30,589 bases of DNA, taken from the NCBI GenBank assembly GCA_964551985.1, contig CAZKFG010000025.1:1-30589 (forward strand), given 5' to 3'. This stretch comes from CAZKFG01 sp964551985 (GTDB lineage: Bacteria; Bacillota; Negativicutes; Acidaminococcales; JAISLQ01). The notes beneath the pieces were generated by a model, which was given only the letters and a program-made list of their open reading frames with translations, was not told the origin of the DNA and did not search any database. A program made the translations under genes and the position numbers. The first letter of the stretch is position 1, and each line of letters begins with the position of its first letter. Shown in pieces: positions 1 to 9,000 of the stretch.

Positions 1-223
1 TTTGCGGGTCTACAGCATAACTTGTAGTCGCCTTCAAAAAACTCTCTCTTGTACCTATCAAAAGCTCTGTAACAGTTGGCTTATCTAAATTTCTGCTCAA
101 ACTATCTCCAATAGCCTTGAGTGTGGGTAGGAACATACAACGCCTATCAAATTGACATTTATTTAAACACTCACTTATTTTTATTTCATTTCCATCAAGA
201 CAGATAAAGTGCGTCGCGGGCAT
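1..223 (-). CDS. Partial gene, possible phage-type PD-(D/E)XK nuclease (N-terminus only)
   Basis: The reading frame is open from an ATG at 223 to the left edge, giving 74 codons; the rest lies outside the window. The start is well supported by an AAAGGAGG Shine-Dalgarno at 233-240. The peptide has three cysteines in a short stretch (residues 19-30: ECLNKCQFDRRC) and then a TELLIGTRESFLKATTSYAVDP segment in two parts, TELLIGTRESF and LKATTSYAVDP. This resembles the N-terminus of phage-borne PD-(D/E)XK nuclease-like proteins as I remember them. No catalytic core is visible, so the nuclease call is a weak inference. It lies directly downstream of the ATPase gene but behind a terminator hairpin, so it probably has its own transcript. 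Confidence 0.4.
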   Translation of the reverse strand, partial: MPATHFICLDGNEIKISECLNKCQFDRRCMFLPTLKAIGDSLSRNLDKPTVTELLIGTRESFLKATTSYAVDPQ

Positions 224-245
224 ATATTTTTTCCTCCTTTAAATT

Positions 246-275
246 AAGAAAACCTGACTAAAGTCAGGTTTTCTT
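246..275 (-). terminator. Rho-independent terminator after the AAA ATPase gene
   Basis: A perfect 13-bp inverted repeat (arms 246-258 and 263-275) encloses a 4-nt loop. The 3' arm on the minus strand ends in a T-rich run. It overlaps the ATPase stop codon and separates that gene from the next minus-strand gene. The stem is symmetric, so it could work in both directions. Confidence 0.75.
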
Positions 276-1470
276 ATATCTTATATCTTCGTTTTAAATA
301 GTTGTCAAACTGAGGTACAGTAAAATCCACTTCACCTCGATTTGTTGCATATATAAATCCTTTATGCATTAGTTGTGCTCTAAGTGGTGATATGCTAGCA
401 GCACTTCTGGCCATATTTTTGGCAATTTCATTAGTTGAACATGGCAAAGCATCACATTTTACCATCGCTACCATAAATTCTAACTCTTTATTTGTCGCTC
501 TATCGTGGCGAACCTTGAAAAAACTCTCATCAAGTGCTTTGAAAAAGTCCGCTTGTGCTTTGTCTACTGATACTAAATTAATCTTTTTATTTTCCATATA
601 TTTCCAGACCTGTTGACCGTACTCTTGCAGAAAATATGGATAACCTTCGGTTATTTTTACAATTTTATCCAAAGCATCATCACTAAAGGTTACACCCAAA
701 ACTTTTGCTGGCTTTGACAATGCTTCTTTGGCAGCGTCTTTATCTAGTGAATCTATTTGTATAAACTGAAACAGCCTCTCGGCATATGACTTTATATCCC
801 CGGCTAGTTTTGCTATTTTAGGTAGACCAGCGCCAAACATTATAAGTGGCAAAGAACGTTGGTTTGTTCTGTGCATAGCAGCAATTAACGCTTCAAACTC
901 ATCATCTTCAAGAAATTGTATTTCATCGATAAAAAGAGCTACGCCTGTACCAGATTTTTGTGCAAGTGTGCCTAAAGATAGGAAAAGTTCTATTAAATCA
1001 TTTTGAAAGCTACCCGTATCTGCAGTACCGACAGCACTAAGCAACTCTGGGTCAAGTCCCATATCCACATCGCCATCTTTAGTATATGTTATCTGAAATG
1101 CTTTAAGTACACTTAGTGCTTTATTTATGTAATCTTTAGCTTTTTCTTTTACGCTAAGCTTTCGCATAAGTTTATTTACGGCAAGCATTATAGAAGATTT
1201 AAATGAACCTCTTTCGCTTACTTCTATATATTCATAAGGCAGAGCTTTTTCCATAGCTATTTTTTCAACGGTATTGAGCAAAACAGTTTTGCCCACGCCT
1301 CTAAGACCATAATATACCACAGAGCGAGCAGGATAACCCGCATGGGCATATTTGATACCTTCTGTTGCTTCGCTTATTATATCATTTCTACCAGCCACAT
1401 ATTGAGGCATACGACCTGCACCAGGTACATAAGGATTTATTGGTTTAGTATTGTTAACATCAAAAGCCAT
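274..1470 (-). CDS. AAA+ ATPase, Orc1/Cdc6-like (AAA_16 type)
   Basis: A 398-residue P-loop ATPase. Walker A is GLRGVGKT at residues 55-62, and Walker B is VALFIDE ending at D182-E183. The C-terminal third (about 300-398) looks like a helical lid followed by a winged-helix segment, as in Orc/Cdc6-like or STAND-like ATPases. Such proteins are common on prophages, plasmids and integrated elements, where their role is usually unassigned. The ATG at 1470 has an AGGAGGT ribosome site just upstream. The gene stands alone between its own promoter (1503-1531) and a terminator (246-275). ATP binding is well supported; the process it serves is unknown. Its neighbours suggest mobile-element replication, regulation or defence, which is inference. 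Confidence 0.8.
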   Translation of the reverse strand: MAFDVNNTKPINPYVPGAGRMPQYVAGRNDIISEATEGIKYAHAGYPARSVVYYGLRGVGKTVLLNTVEKIAMEKALPYEYIEVSERGSFKSSIMLAVNKLMRKLSVKEKAKDYINKALSVLKAFQITYTKDGDVDMGLDPELLSAVGTADTGSFQNDLIELFLSLGTLAQKSGTGVALFIDEIQFLEDDEFEALIAAMHRTNQRSLPLIMFGAGLPKIAKLAGDIKSYAERLFQFIQIDSLDKDAAKEALSKPAKVLGVTFSDDALDKIVKITEGYPYFLQEYGQQVWKYMENKKINLVSVDKAQADFFKALDESFFKVRHDRATNKELEFMVAMVKCDALPCSTNEIAKNMARSAASISPLRAQLMHKGFIYATNRGEVDFTVPQFDNYLKRRYKI

Positions 1471-1502
1471 AGAGCTACCTCCTCAAATATAACTATGCCA
1501 CA

Positions 1503-1546
1503 ATTATATTTCACTTACGCAAGAAAATCAATATTGCGCAAGAAAA
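1503..1546 (-). promoter_or_regulatory. Promoter of the AAA ATPase gene with direct-repeat operator candidates
   Basis: On the minus strand a TTGATT -35 box (1526-1531) and a TATAAT -10 box (1503-1508) are exactly 17 bp apart, about 35 bp upstream of the start codon. Two copies of a 13-bp repeat, ttacgcaagaaaa (1515-1527) and ttgcgcaagaaaa (1534-1546), lie 19 bp apart and bracket the -35 box. Such spacing, close to two helical turns, suits a repressor site. Confidence 0.65.
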
Positions 1547-1620
1547 AACCTATAATAAGCTATAAATATATTTAAAGCATAGAAGTAATATGTACTATGA
1601 AAAATAGCTTTTGTTGTGCC

Positions 1621-2730
1621 TTATGCTCTTAAATATAAAATATTATTTGGCTTTTCCTCTTCTTCAACTATCATTTCTGCTGGTGCTATTTCAGGAACAT
1701 TGCTTACAACTTGAGACAATAACTCTCCACCTAATCTTTCAAGCTCAGTCGCTCTTGTATAGTCTTCTAAATCCTGACTAGCTCTTGTAACTGAATTAAT
1801 CAGCCCATACTGAGAATAATCTCCAGACATCAAAAAATGACGCATAATAGCGGCTCTCTCATTCTTCGGCAAAGCATACTTTTCCCCGAGTACTTCGACT
1901 GTTTGTATAGGTTGATCTGTAAACACGTTTTTAGCAGATTTTAACTTGTCTATACAAAGATTGAACCTAGCCTCATCAACAGCAGCTTTAACAACATCCT
2001 GCACCTTCATAAAAAACGCCTTATCATCTGCAAGCATAGTGTCGTCGCTAAACAGTTCACTAGCTTCTTCTAAGGTGTTTATCTGTTTACCTACGTGATA
2101 ACGCTTTTGGGCGTAATCTTTGACAATTAACCCATTGCGACAAACCAAGCGGTAAATGAGCGGTTCAACCTTCAAGCTACCCAAACCAACCTCGCTGTTT
2201 GACACCATAAAACCTGCCTGCACAACATCGCCTGTACTAATCTCGGCTTTCAAAGTCTTGTTCACAACCTTGATAAACATCCTCGTCTCGGTAACTTCCG
2301 CCGACAAAATGTCCGCTCCAGGCATTTCGGCAATTACAGGAAGTATGGCATCTGCTAGTTCTAAATTATCCAAACGCCTATATCTATCGCTCAAAAACGC
2401 CCGCACCCTGCCATCTAAAATCCTAAGCATACGCCGCTCTGGATTTTTAAGCAACCAACCATTAACGTTTTGGTCGAGTAGAGTAGGGTAGCTAGACTGC
2501 ATCTTCTCATAATACTTAAATGGAATACCCAACCTATCGGCAATCTGCCTGTGAGCCACATCTGACAAAACAAAACTCTCCTGCTCACGACCAGAGCTAA
2601 TATCCAGCCTTGACCTACCATCCTCCGTTACCACCCGCAAACTGCGAGTGTCTGCGATTACATCCTTTCTAACTGATCTTTGACGTTCAAGCTCTTTGTA
2701 TAACTGACTAATACTCTTTCCTTGTTTCAT
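1621..2730 (-). CDS. DUF932 domain protein (phage/plasmid-like family)
   Basis: This 369-residue protein matches my recognition of the DUF932 family. It has an N-terminal segment with ADRLGIPFKYYEKM (about residues 86-99), then VRAFLSDRYRRLDN, a GLGSLKVEPLIYRLVCRNGL core, and a C-terminal LMSGDYSQYGLINSVTRASQ segment. DUF932 proteins are typical of plasmids, conjugative elements and phages; no biochemical activity is established to my knowledge. The ATG at 2730 is preceded by an AAAGAGGTG ribosome site. The next gene downstream, the ATPase, begins 150 bp away behind its own promoter, so the two are likely separate transcripts. The gene supports reading the left end of the window as mobile-element DNA. 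Confidence 0.75.
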   Translation of the reverse strand: MKQGKSISQLYKELERQRSVRKDVIADTRSLRVVTEDGRSRLDISSGREQESFVLSDVAHRQIADRLGIPFKYYEKMQSSYPTLLDQNVNGWLLKNPERRMLRILDGRVRAFLSDRYRRLDNLELADAILPVIAEMPGADILSAEVTETRMFIKVVNKTLKAEISTGDVVQAGFMVSNSEVGLGSLKVEPLIYRLVCRNGLIVKDYAQKRYHVGKQINTLEEASELFSDDTMLADDKAFFMKVQDVVKAAVDEARFNLCIDKLKSAKNVFTDQPIQTVEVLGEKYALPKNERAAIMRHFLMSGDYSQYGLINSVTRASQDLEDYTRATELERLGGELLSQVVSNVPEIAPAEMIVEEEEKPNNILYLRA

Positions 2731-2904
2731 ATTACACCTCTTTAAATAAAATTAGCCCTGACTTTTAATAAGCCAAGGTTTGTATATGGAGATAATATAT
2801 ATTTGAAAAAGGTAGTTTTGCGGGGGTAATAATAAAAATCCACCAGGCTGGTAGAATTCTTTAACCGTCATGGACCTGTTTTATTGCCAGTAAATGGACA
2901 ACAA

Positions 2905-2940
2905 AAAATCCTACAATCGGCAATCAGATTATAGGATTTT
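2905..2940 (-). terminator. Rho-independent terminator after the 503-aa/membrane protein unit
   Basis: Arms 2905-2918 and 2927-2940 pair over 14 bp with one position that is a G-U wobble when read on the minus strand (a mismatch on the plus strand). The loop is 8 nt and the arm is followed on the minus strand by a T-run. It lies about 45 bp after the membrane-protein stop. The remaining intergenic DNA (2731-2904) shows no gene. Confidence 0.75.
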
Positions 2941-2985
2941 ACTAAGTTTCACATTCTTTAAATGATATAAATAAACAAATAACAG

Positions 2986-3750
2986 TTATTCTTTTCTATA
3001 TATTTTGAAAAAAAACTTTAAAAAGAAAAATATGACTATGTAAAGAACTAATAAAAAGAATTCATGATTTTCTAAAGTCATGGGCAAAGACGTACTATCA
3101 TATAAAAAACCTAGCTTTACTGGCAAAATCTCTTGCATATAAACATAAAGACCACTAACTTTAACTACAATTATACTTATAGCAAACAATATACTTAACA
3201 ACAATAATCTTTTGCCAATATTAGCATTTTTTTTGTTAGCTAGTTTATCTAGTTCGATTTTATAAATAAAAAATAAACTCAGTGGCATAATTATTGTAAA
3301 AATAGTTAGCCTATAAACAACTTCCATTATAAAAACACTTATAAATACAAATAAAACAATTTTAAAAATCTTTATTTTGTTAATATTTTTTATTTTAATA
3401 AAAATTGTTTCCAAACACGACTTGCCAAAACATAAAAAATAAAGTGGAACAAAGATAGTTAAAGTACTTATACTATAAATGCTAAATGGAGTCATAATAT
3501 ATCCATAAGCGATATTACTTAAAACCTTAAACATCTCTTGCGCAAAAACAAACACTTTAACTAGTGGGAAAAGAGCTATAATCAAGCCGAAAAACCAGCC
3601 AACACTTACTTTAAAATATGTTGTTTTTTTTATGTTTTGGCGTTCTTGAGGTGGATAACTATATCGAAAAGCCAATATAATAGACGTAAAAAGCGGTAAA
3701 AAAACATACCAAAATAAATACATAAATACTATTAATGACTTTGTGTCCAT
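2986..3750 (-). CDS. Polytopic membrane protein, candidate immunity partner
   Basis: This 254-residue protein is almost entirely hydrophobic, with about six or seven membrane spans (near residues 5-27, 46-72, 82-108, 128-165, 182-205 and 228-247) joined by short Lys-rich loops, and a basic C-terminus (FFFKIYRKE). I do not recognise a family. The ATG at 3750 has an AGAGGTG ribosome site. It begins 23 bp after the stop of the 503-residue protein on the same strand, and a terminator follows, so the two form one transcription unit. A large soluble protein followed by a small membrane protein is a common layout for effector and immunity pairs, but an independent transport or anchoring role is equally possible. 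Confidence 0.7.
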   Translation of the reverse strand: MDTKSLIVFMYLFWYVFLPLFTSIILAFRYSYPPQERQNIKKTTYFKVSVGWFFGLIIALFPLVKVFVFAQEMFKVLSNIAYGYIMTPFSIYSISTLTIFVPLYFLCFGKSCLETIFIKIKNINKIKIFKIVLFVFISVFIMEVVYRLTIFTIIMPLSLFFIYKIELDKLANKKNANIGKRLLLLSILFAISIIVVKVSGLYVYMQEILPVKLGFLYDSTSLPMTLENHEFFLLVLYIVIFFFLKFFFKIYRKE

Positions 3751-3773
3751 AGATTAACACCTCTTAAAAATTT

Positions 3774-5285
3774 TTAACTTTCCACTATACCACTGTTAGC
3801 ATTATCTTCAAGTGCTTTATCAAGCTGTTGTCCTATACCATTTTTGTTATCGGAGAAATATGGTGCCATATTTATGTACCTTGAACTCCAACCTCTTTTA
3901 TTCACAAGTTTTTTCCCTACAAAATATGGTTCATTAAAGCCAGGCTCCGAGTAGTCTTCACCCGTAGTTTCTTTTAACATATCCACTGTACTATTGACAC
4001 AATTTCTATCAGCAGGACGATAAAAAGCCCCTTTACTTACATATCTTTGCGCATCTACATATTCTTTTTTCTCTAATTCTCCAAAAACGGTTTTACCATC
4101 AAGCACACTTTGGACACTATTTACAAACCGATTTTTGTGTTCTCCATTAAAATCATCAAAAGTATGCAATGACAAAGATTCTTTTCTATCTTCAAGATCT
4201 TTTAAATTTATTTTTTTTATGTAAAACTCTCTCTTAGCATTGCTTAACGCAATATCAGTTTTACCAGAACTATACTCTGGTCCAGAGCCGATTTCAAGCA
4301 TGGTATCCATGCCATCATCTAAAACAACAATTATGGCAGTATGCCCACCAGGGCGGTCTGCAGATATACCATAGTTAGCAACAATAAATCTTTTCACACC
4401 ATTGTTACGCAGACGTTGAAACAAGTCAACATTAAAACTTAAATCTGTATGATTACCTAATGTGTTCCACCTAGTCGCCATTTCAGCAATTTCACCACCG
4501 AGATTAGAGCCTAGTCCTAAAGATGTGCCTAGATGTTCACCCAGTTGTCTTGAAAAGTTTATGACGTCTCTATCGGTAAAGCCGATGGTTTTTTTATTCT
4601 TGTAGATTTGGGCTACTATTTCTTTGTTTATCTCGCCTAGCACTTCGCCTTGAATGTAATTTTTGCCACACATTTTGGCTATCATTCCGCCAATCGTGCC
4701 GTGCATTGCTATTGCTCTAGGATCACTACTAGACATACCATTTCTAGCAATTATGTCACCTACGTACTTATAGGCTTTTCTACCAAACCGTCTAGCATAA
4801 TTAATATTGCTATCCTGCCAAGTACCATTTTCAACTTCTTTTGGAATATACTTATCAATAAACCCTCTTGCACCTCGCCAATACTCACGCTCTTTCAAAG
4901 CTTGCTCAAAATTACCACGATTAACATAACTAGCAAAATTCAAAAATGAATTCTCACCATAACTACAACAAGCATTAAAATAATCCTGCATACAAAGGCT
5001 AGTATTATGAGGAGTATTACAACGCCTATTAACAATATAATTCTCCATATACCTATAAATATCCTTCTGTTCTTTTGAAGGTGAATAACTTTGATGAAAA
5101 TGTCCTTTTTCTGGATTATCATAGCCGTATTTAAACTCATAATTCAACCTGTCAATTCCATAGCCATTTTCACTAATCTCCTTAACAATCCACCAAAAGG
5201 GCATGTATGGATACCTGTCATAACAATCCATAGCCTTTAAAATCTCGTTTTTACTTAGTTTCCTTACAGTATTTGACACTTTCAA
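3774..5285 (-). CDS. Unknown 503-aa protein, candidate permuted papain-fold (NlpC/P60-like) effector
   Basis: No signal peptide or membrane span is evident. The C-terminal half holds the segment GGHTAIIVVLDDG (His at about residue 315) and later ADRNCVNSTVDML (Cys at about 429). A His at the start of a beta strand followed later by an NC-helix motif is the order seen in permuted NlpC/P60 or LRAT-like cysteine hydrolases; this is a motif-level match only. The N-terminal half is rich in aromatic residues and Cys (C98, C106, C107). The start is a TTG at 5285, chosen for its AAGGAG site 5 bp upstream; a downstream ATG at codon 19 is the alternative. A strong promoter at 5526-5554 would give a 5' leader of about 235 nt. 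It is cotranscribed with the downstream membrane protein. Confidence 0.6.
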   Translation of the reverse strand: MKVSNTVRKLSKNEILKAMDCYDRYPYMPFWWIVKEISENGYGIDRLNYEFKYGYDNPEKGHFHQSYSPSKEQKDIYRYMENYIVNRRCNTPHNTSLCMQDYFNACCSYGENSFLNFASYVNRGNFEQALKEREYWRGARGFIDKYIPKEVENGTWQDSNINYARRFGRKAYKYVGDIIARNGMSSSDPRAIAMHGTIGGMIAKMCGKNYIQGEVLGEINKEIVAQIYKNKKTIGFTDRDVINFSRQLGEHLGTSLGLGSNLGGEIAEMATRWNTLGNHTDLSFNVDLFQRLRNNGVKRFIVANYGISADRPGGHTAIIVVLDDGMDTMLEIGSGPEYSSGKTDIALSNAKREFYIKKINLKDLEDRKESLSLHTFDDFNGEHKNRFVNSVQSVLDGKTVFGELEKKEYVDAQRYVSKGAFYRPADRNCVNSTVDMLKETTGEDYSEPGFNEPYFVGKKLVNKRGWSSRYINMAPYFSDNKNGIGQQLDKALEDNANSGIVES

Positions 5286-5439
5286 AACACTCCTTAATTA
5301 TAATATTTTTAACTTCAATTTGCTAACCCTTGATATTTACTTAAAAACTCTCAAAACAAACCACTCCAATCAATTACACACTCTCTTGAGACGGAACGAA
5401 TAACTACAAGGCGAAAAAATTTCCAAAACCAATATTTTT

Positions 5440-5560
5440 ATACATAATGCACAAAACGCTTGCAAAAAAAACCGCAACCAGCCTAGCTAATTACGAATGT
5501 GCAAATTTAATTTATCTATGTTTATATTATAATACAATATGTGTAAATAGTCAAGTGTAA
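5440..5560 (-). repeat. Promoter/leader block, copy 1 (related block at 16810-16920)
   Basis: This block contains the promoter and the first part of the transcript. In the plus orientation it has ataatgcaca, an A-rich run, cctag, cgaatgtgcaaatttaattt, then a stretch like tatgtgtaaatagtcaagtg. The same words in the same order occur at 16810-16920. On the transcript, TGCACA and TGTGCA could pair to close a hairpin around the middle section. The rest of 5286-5439 holds no gene and forms the untranslated leader. Confidence 0.5.
5526..5554 (-). promoter_or_regulatory. Strong sigma-70-type promoter for the 503-aa gene
   Basis: On the minus strand TTGACT (5549-5554) and a consensus TATAAT (5526-5531) are separated by exactly 17 bp. 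Transcription would start near 5519 and run about 235 nt before the first start codon. Confidence 0.7.
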
Positions 5561-5870
5561 ATTAAGTTTATAGTTTGTTTTTTGGAGGAAAATATAAGTT
5601 AAACTAGTAAAATAAAAGTAGATGTGTGAAAATATGTCTCCCTTTTTATATAAAATAAATAAAATAGATTTAAAAATATATAGATCAAAAGTTTGAAAAA
5701 TAAGTATTGTAGTAAAAATAAAAAATTACAAATAGTAAAAATATATATTAGATAAAATATTAGTGTTAGACACTTGGCTAAAGAAAAATTATATAATGCT
5801 ATTATTTCTAAAAATATGTTTTTAATTTCAGTAAAATAATAGGAATTTATTAATTTATAGCGAATATAAT
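5560..5870. other. AT-rich non-coding stretch
   Basis: About 310 bp of very AT-rich sequence between the leader promoter and the tracrRNA terminator. It has a GGAGG at 5584-5588 with no following reading frame and several tagtaaaaata-like words. I see no credible gene, tRNA or structured RNA. Confidence 0.5.
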
Positions 5871-5979
5871 AAAAAAAGAAGCTACTATTGTAACTTCTAG
5901 TTCTCGCACAATGCAAGTTTGGTTTGAAAAAATTTGATTTGAACTTTGTAATGTAATCTTAGATGGTATTCTTAAGATT
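5871..5979 (-). ncRNA. tracrRNA
   Basis: A roughly 109-nt RNA divergent from cas9. Its anti-repeat (plus coordinates 5937-5971) pairs with the array repeat in two blocks: 24 bp (5948-5971) with a single G-U wobble, and a 6-bp lower stem (5937-5942). Between them is a bulge with GA on the crRNA side and about five nucleotides on the tracrRNA side, as in Streptococcus pyogenes. Downstream are a hairpin at 5903-5917 (CUUGCA/UGCGAG, possible nexus) and an 8-bp terminator hairpin (5878-5885 with 5890-5897) followed by seven U. The start is placed about 7 nt after the -10 box. Confidence 0.9.
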
Positions 5980-5985
5980 ATTTAA

Positions 5986-6014
5986 ATACTAACATTTTAG
6001 CAAAGGGGTGTCAA
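5986..6014 (-). promoter_or_regulatory. tracrRNA promoter overlapping the cas9 ribosome-binding region
   Basis: On the minus strand a consensus TTGACA (6009-6014) and TAGTAT (5986-5991, four of six consensus bases) are 17 bp apart and point into the tracrRNA. The -35 box touches the cas9 GGGGTG ribosome site and ends one base before its ATG at 6016. Confidence 0.7.
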
Positions 6015-6015
6015 T

Positions 6016-9000
6016 ATGCTGGAGCAGAAAAATTATTATTTAGGACTGGACTGTGGAACTAATTCTATTGGATGGGCAGTTAGTGATGAAGAATATAATT
6101 TGCTTAAAGCTAAAGGTCAATCATTGTGGGGAGTAAGATTGTTTGAAGAAGCTACAACTGGTGAAAAAAGGCGAGGATTTCGCTCATCTAGGCGAAGACG
6201 TGGTAGGCATGTATTGCGACTAAAACTTTTACGAGAGCTATTTAAAGATGAGATTACAAAAATTGATAAAGACTTTTATCTTAGAATGGACGAGAGCATG
6301 TTTTTATCTGAAGAGAAAAAAGTGCAAAGTAAAAACACACTTTTTAATGATATCGATTTTAATGACAAAGATTATCACAAAGGCTATCCGACAATTTATC
6401 ATCTTAGAGAAGCTTTGATTAAAGATGCGAATAGAAAAAAAGATATACGACTTGTTTATTTGGCTATTAGGCATATTTTAAAACATCGTGGACACTTTTT
6501 GTATGAAGGACAAAGTTTTAACAAATTTCCTGATTTTCGAAGTATTTTAGATGGTGTAAAAAAAGTTTTAATAGAAAATTTATGTATGGATTTAACTTGT
6601 GATGATGTAGAAAAGTTGCAAGAAGTACTAAAAAGTAAAGACAGTAAAACTGATAAGGCAAAGGCTTTGCAAGCAACAATTACAGTATCATCTAGTGAAG
6701 ATATAGACGAAAAAAAAGCAAATAATAACAACAAAAAGATTTGCCAACTTTTAGCAGGTGGATTGATTAATGCTAAAGATTTGTTTGATTTGGTAAATGA
6801 AGAGGATGAAGAGGAAATAAAAAAAGCAAAAATTTGTTTTTCAGATACATCATTTGAAGATGAAGACAAAGTGGCTGTTTTAAAGAATTTACTTGGTGAA
6901 AAAATTAGCGTTGTAGAAAAATTGCAAGCACTATACAAATGGGGAATATTGGCAAATATAATGCAAGATTGTGATTATTATTCTCAAGCTCAAGTTAAAA
7001 GTTACAATAAACACAAAGCGGATCTTGCGTTGATTAAGGCTATATTAAAAACACCTGAAAACATAAAAGAATATAAAGAGATATTTTCCAGTTTTAAAAA
7101 AGATAGCTATAATGCCTATATCGGCAACGTTGCACAAGAACAAGATAAGCAAGATAACCAAAATGATAAAGAAGAAAAAAGACCAACTAGAGCAATAGCA
7201 ATAGAAAATTTTTTCAAAAAAATAAAAAAAGCGTTAGAAACTAAAAAAGAAGATGAAAGAGTACAGACAATTTTGCAAGAGATAGAACAAGGCACCTTTT
7301 TGCCTTTGCAAGTTACTAAAGACAATTCCGTTGTACCAAACCAGCTGCATTTAAATGAGCTTAACCTTATTTTGCAAAATGCCCAAAAATATTTTTCGTT
7401 TTTAAATCAAACAGACGACAAAGGTCTTAGTGTAATCGACAAAATTAAAACTTTACTTACATTTCGCATACCATACTATGTAGGACCTTTGTATAATCAT
7501 TATGATAGCAAATATTACTGGGCGGTGAAAAACAGCGACGAGAGAGTTTTGCCATGGAATTTTGATGAAGTTATAAACAAAGAACAAAGTGCCCAAAACT
7601 TTATTGAACGAATGACAAATACCTGCACATATCTACAAGACAAAGACGTACTACCTAAAGATAGTTTGCTCTACAGCAAATATATGGTGCTAAATTCTTT
7701 AAATAATGTAGCAATTTATGGCGAGAAAATATCCGTAGAATTAAAACAAGCCATTTATAAAGACTTATTTGAAAAAGACAAAACAATAACAGGCAAAAAG
7801 CTGTTTAACTATCTAAAACAGCAAGGAAAAGTAAAAGACGGCGAACAAAACTCTATATCAGGCATAGATAACGATTTTGCGGTATCTTTAAACAGCCACA
7901 TTCAATTCAACAAAATATTTAATGGCGAAATACCTGTACAACAAACTTTAGAAAGTGTAATAAAAGCGGTTTTATGTTTAAGGCAAGATAAACAAATGTT
8001 AAAAAAACGACTAGATCAACTTTTGCCAAAGGCTACAGATAAGCAAAAAAACGACATAGCTAATATGCAAATTAGCGGTTGGGGAAGACTGTCTAAAGAA
8101 TTTTTGCAAGATATAAAAGCTGATGTTGAAGGAAAAAATATAAGCATTATTGAAGCACTTTGGCAGACAAACAGCAATCTAACTCAACTTTTGCACAAAT
8201 ACAACTTCAATAAAAAAGTAGAAAACTATTGTCAGACTATTGCCAAAACAACAGAATTTAACTATCAAAATGTAGTAGAAGAACTTAATTTATCACCAGT
8301 TATAAAGCGTCAAATCTGGCAGTCTATATTAGTTGTAAAAGAAATAATCCAAACAATTGGCAAAGCACCAGAGAAAATCTTTATCGAGATGGCACGCCAA
8401 AAAGAAAAAGACCCCAAACGCACCAAATCAAGAAAAGATAAGCTTATAGAACTATATAAAAATATAAAAAGAGATGACGGTTTTTGGCAAGTTTTTGCTG
8501 GTGATAAAAGCCAAGATGCTTGGATAGGAGAGTTAGGTCGTAAAGAAACAGACGACTATCGAAAAGATGCTTTGTATTTGTATTACACTCAGCGTGGAGT
8601 TTGTATGTATACAGGCAAAAAAATAGAACTTGAAGAAATAAATAACAGAACACTCTACGATATAGATCACATTTTTCCACGCAGCAAAATAAAAGACGAT
8701 AGCTTAGATAATCGTGTATTGGTGTGCAAAGAGGCTAATAATAAAAAAGGCAATAAGTATCCAATAAAATTAAGTGAAATGCCAGGAATAGTAGATGAAA
8801 GAAAATTAAAGCGCTTTTGGGAATCATTACTAAATAGTGAGCTAATCAGCAAGAAAAAATACGAACGCTTAATCAGAACGACAGAGTTTACTGATGACGA
8901 ACTAGCAGGTTTTATCAACCGTCAAATAGTAGAAGTACGTCAAAGCACAAAAGAACTCACGCAAATCCTTAGTCAACAACTACCAGACAGCAAGATAGTC

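Noticed and set aside
5599..5916. A 105-codon minus-strand frame upstream of cas9
   Set aside because: It overlaps the tracrRNA terminator, has no ribosome site and reflects AT-rich composition.
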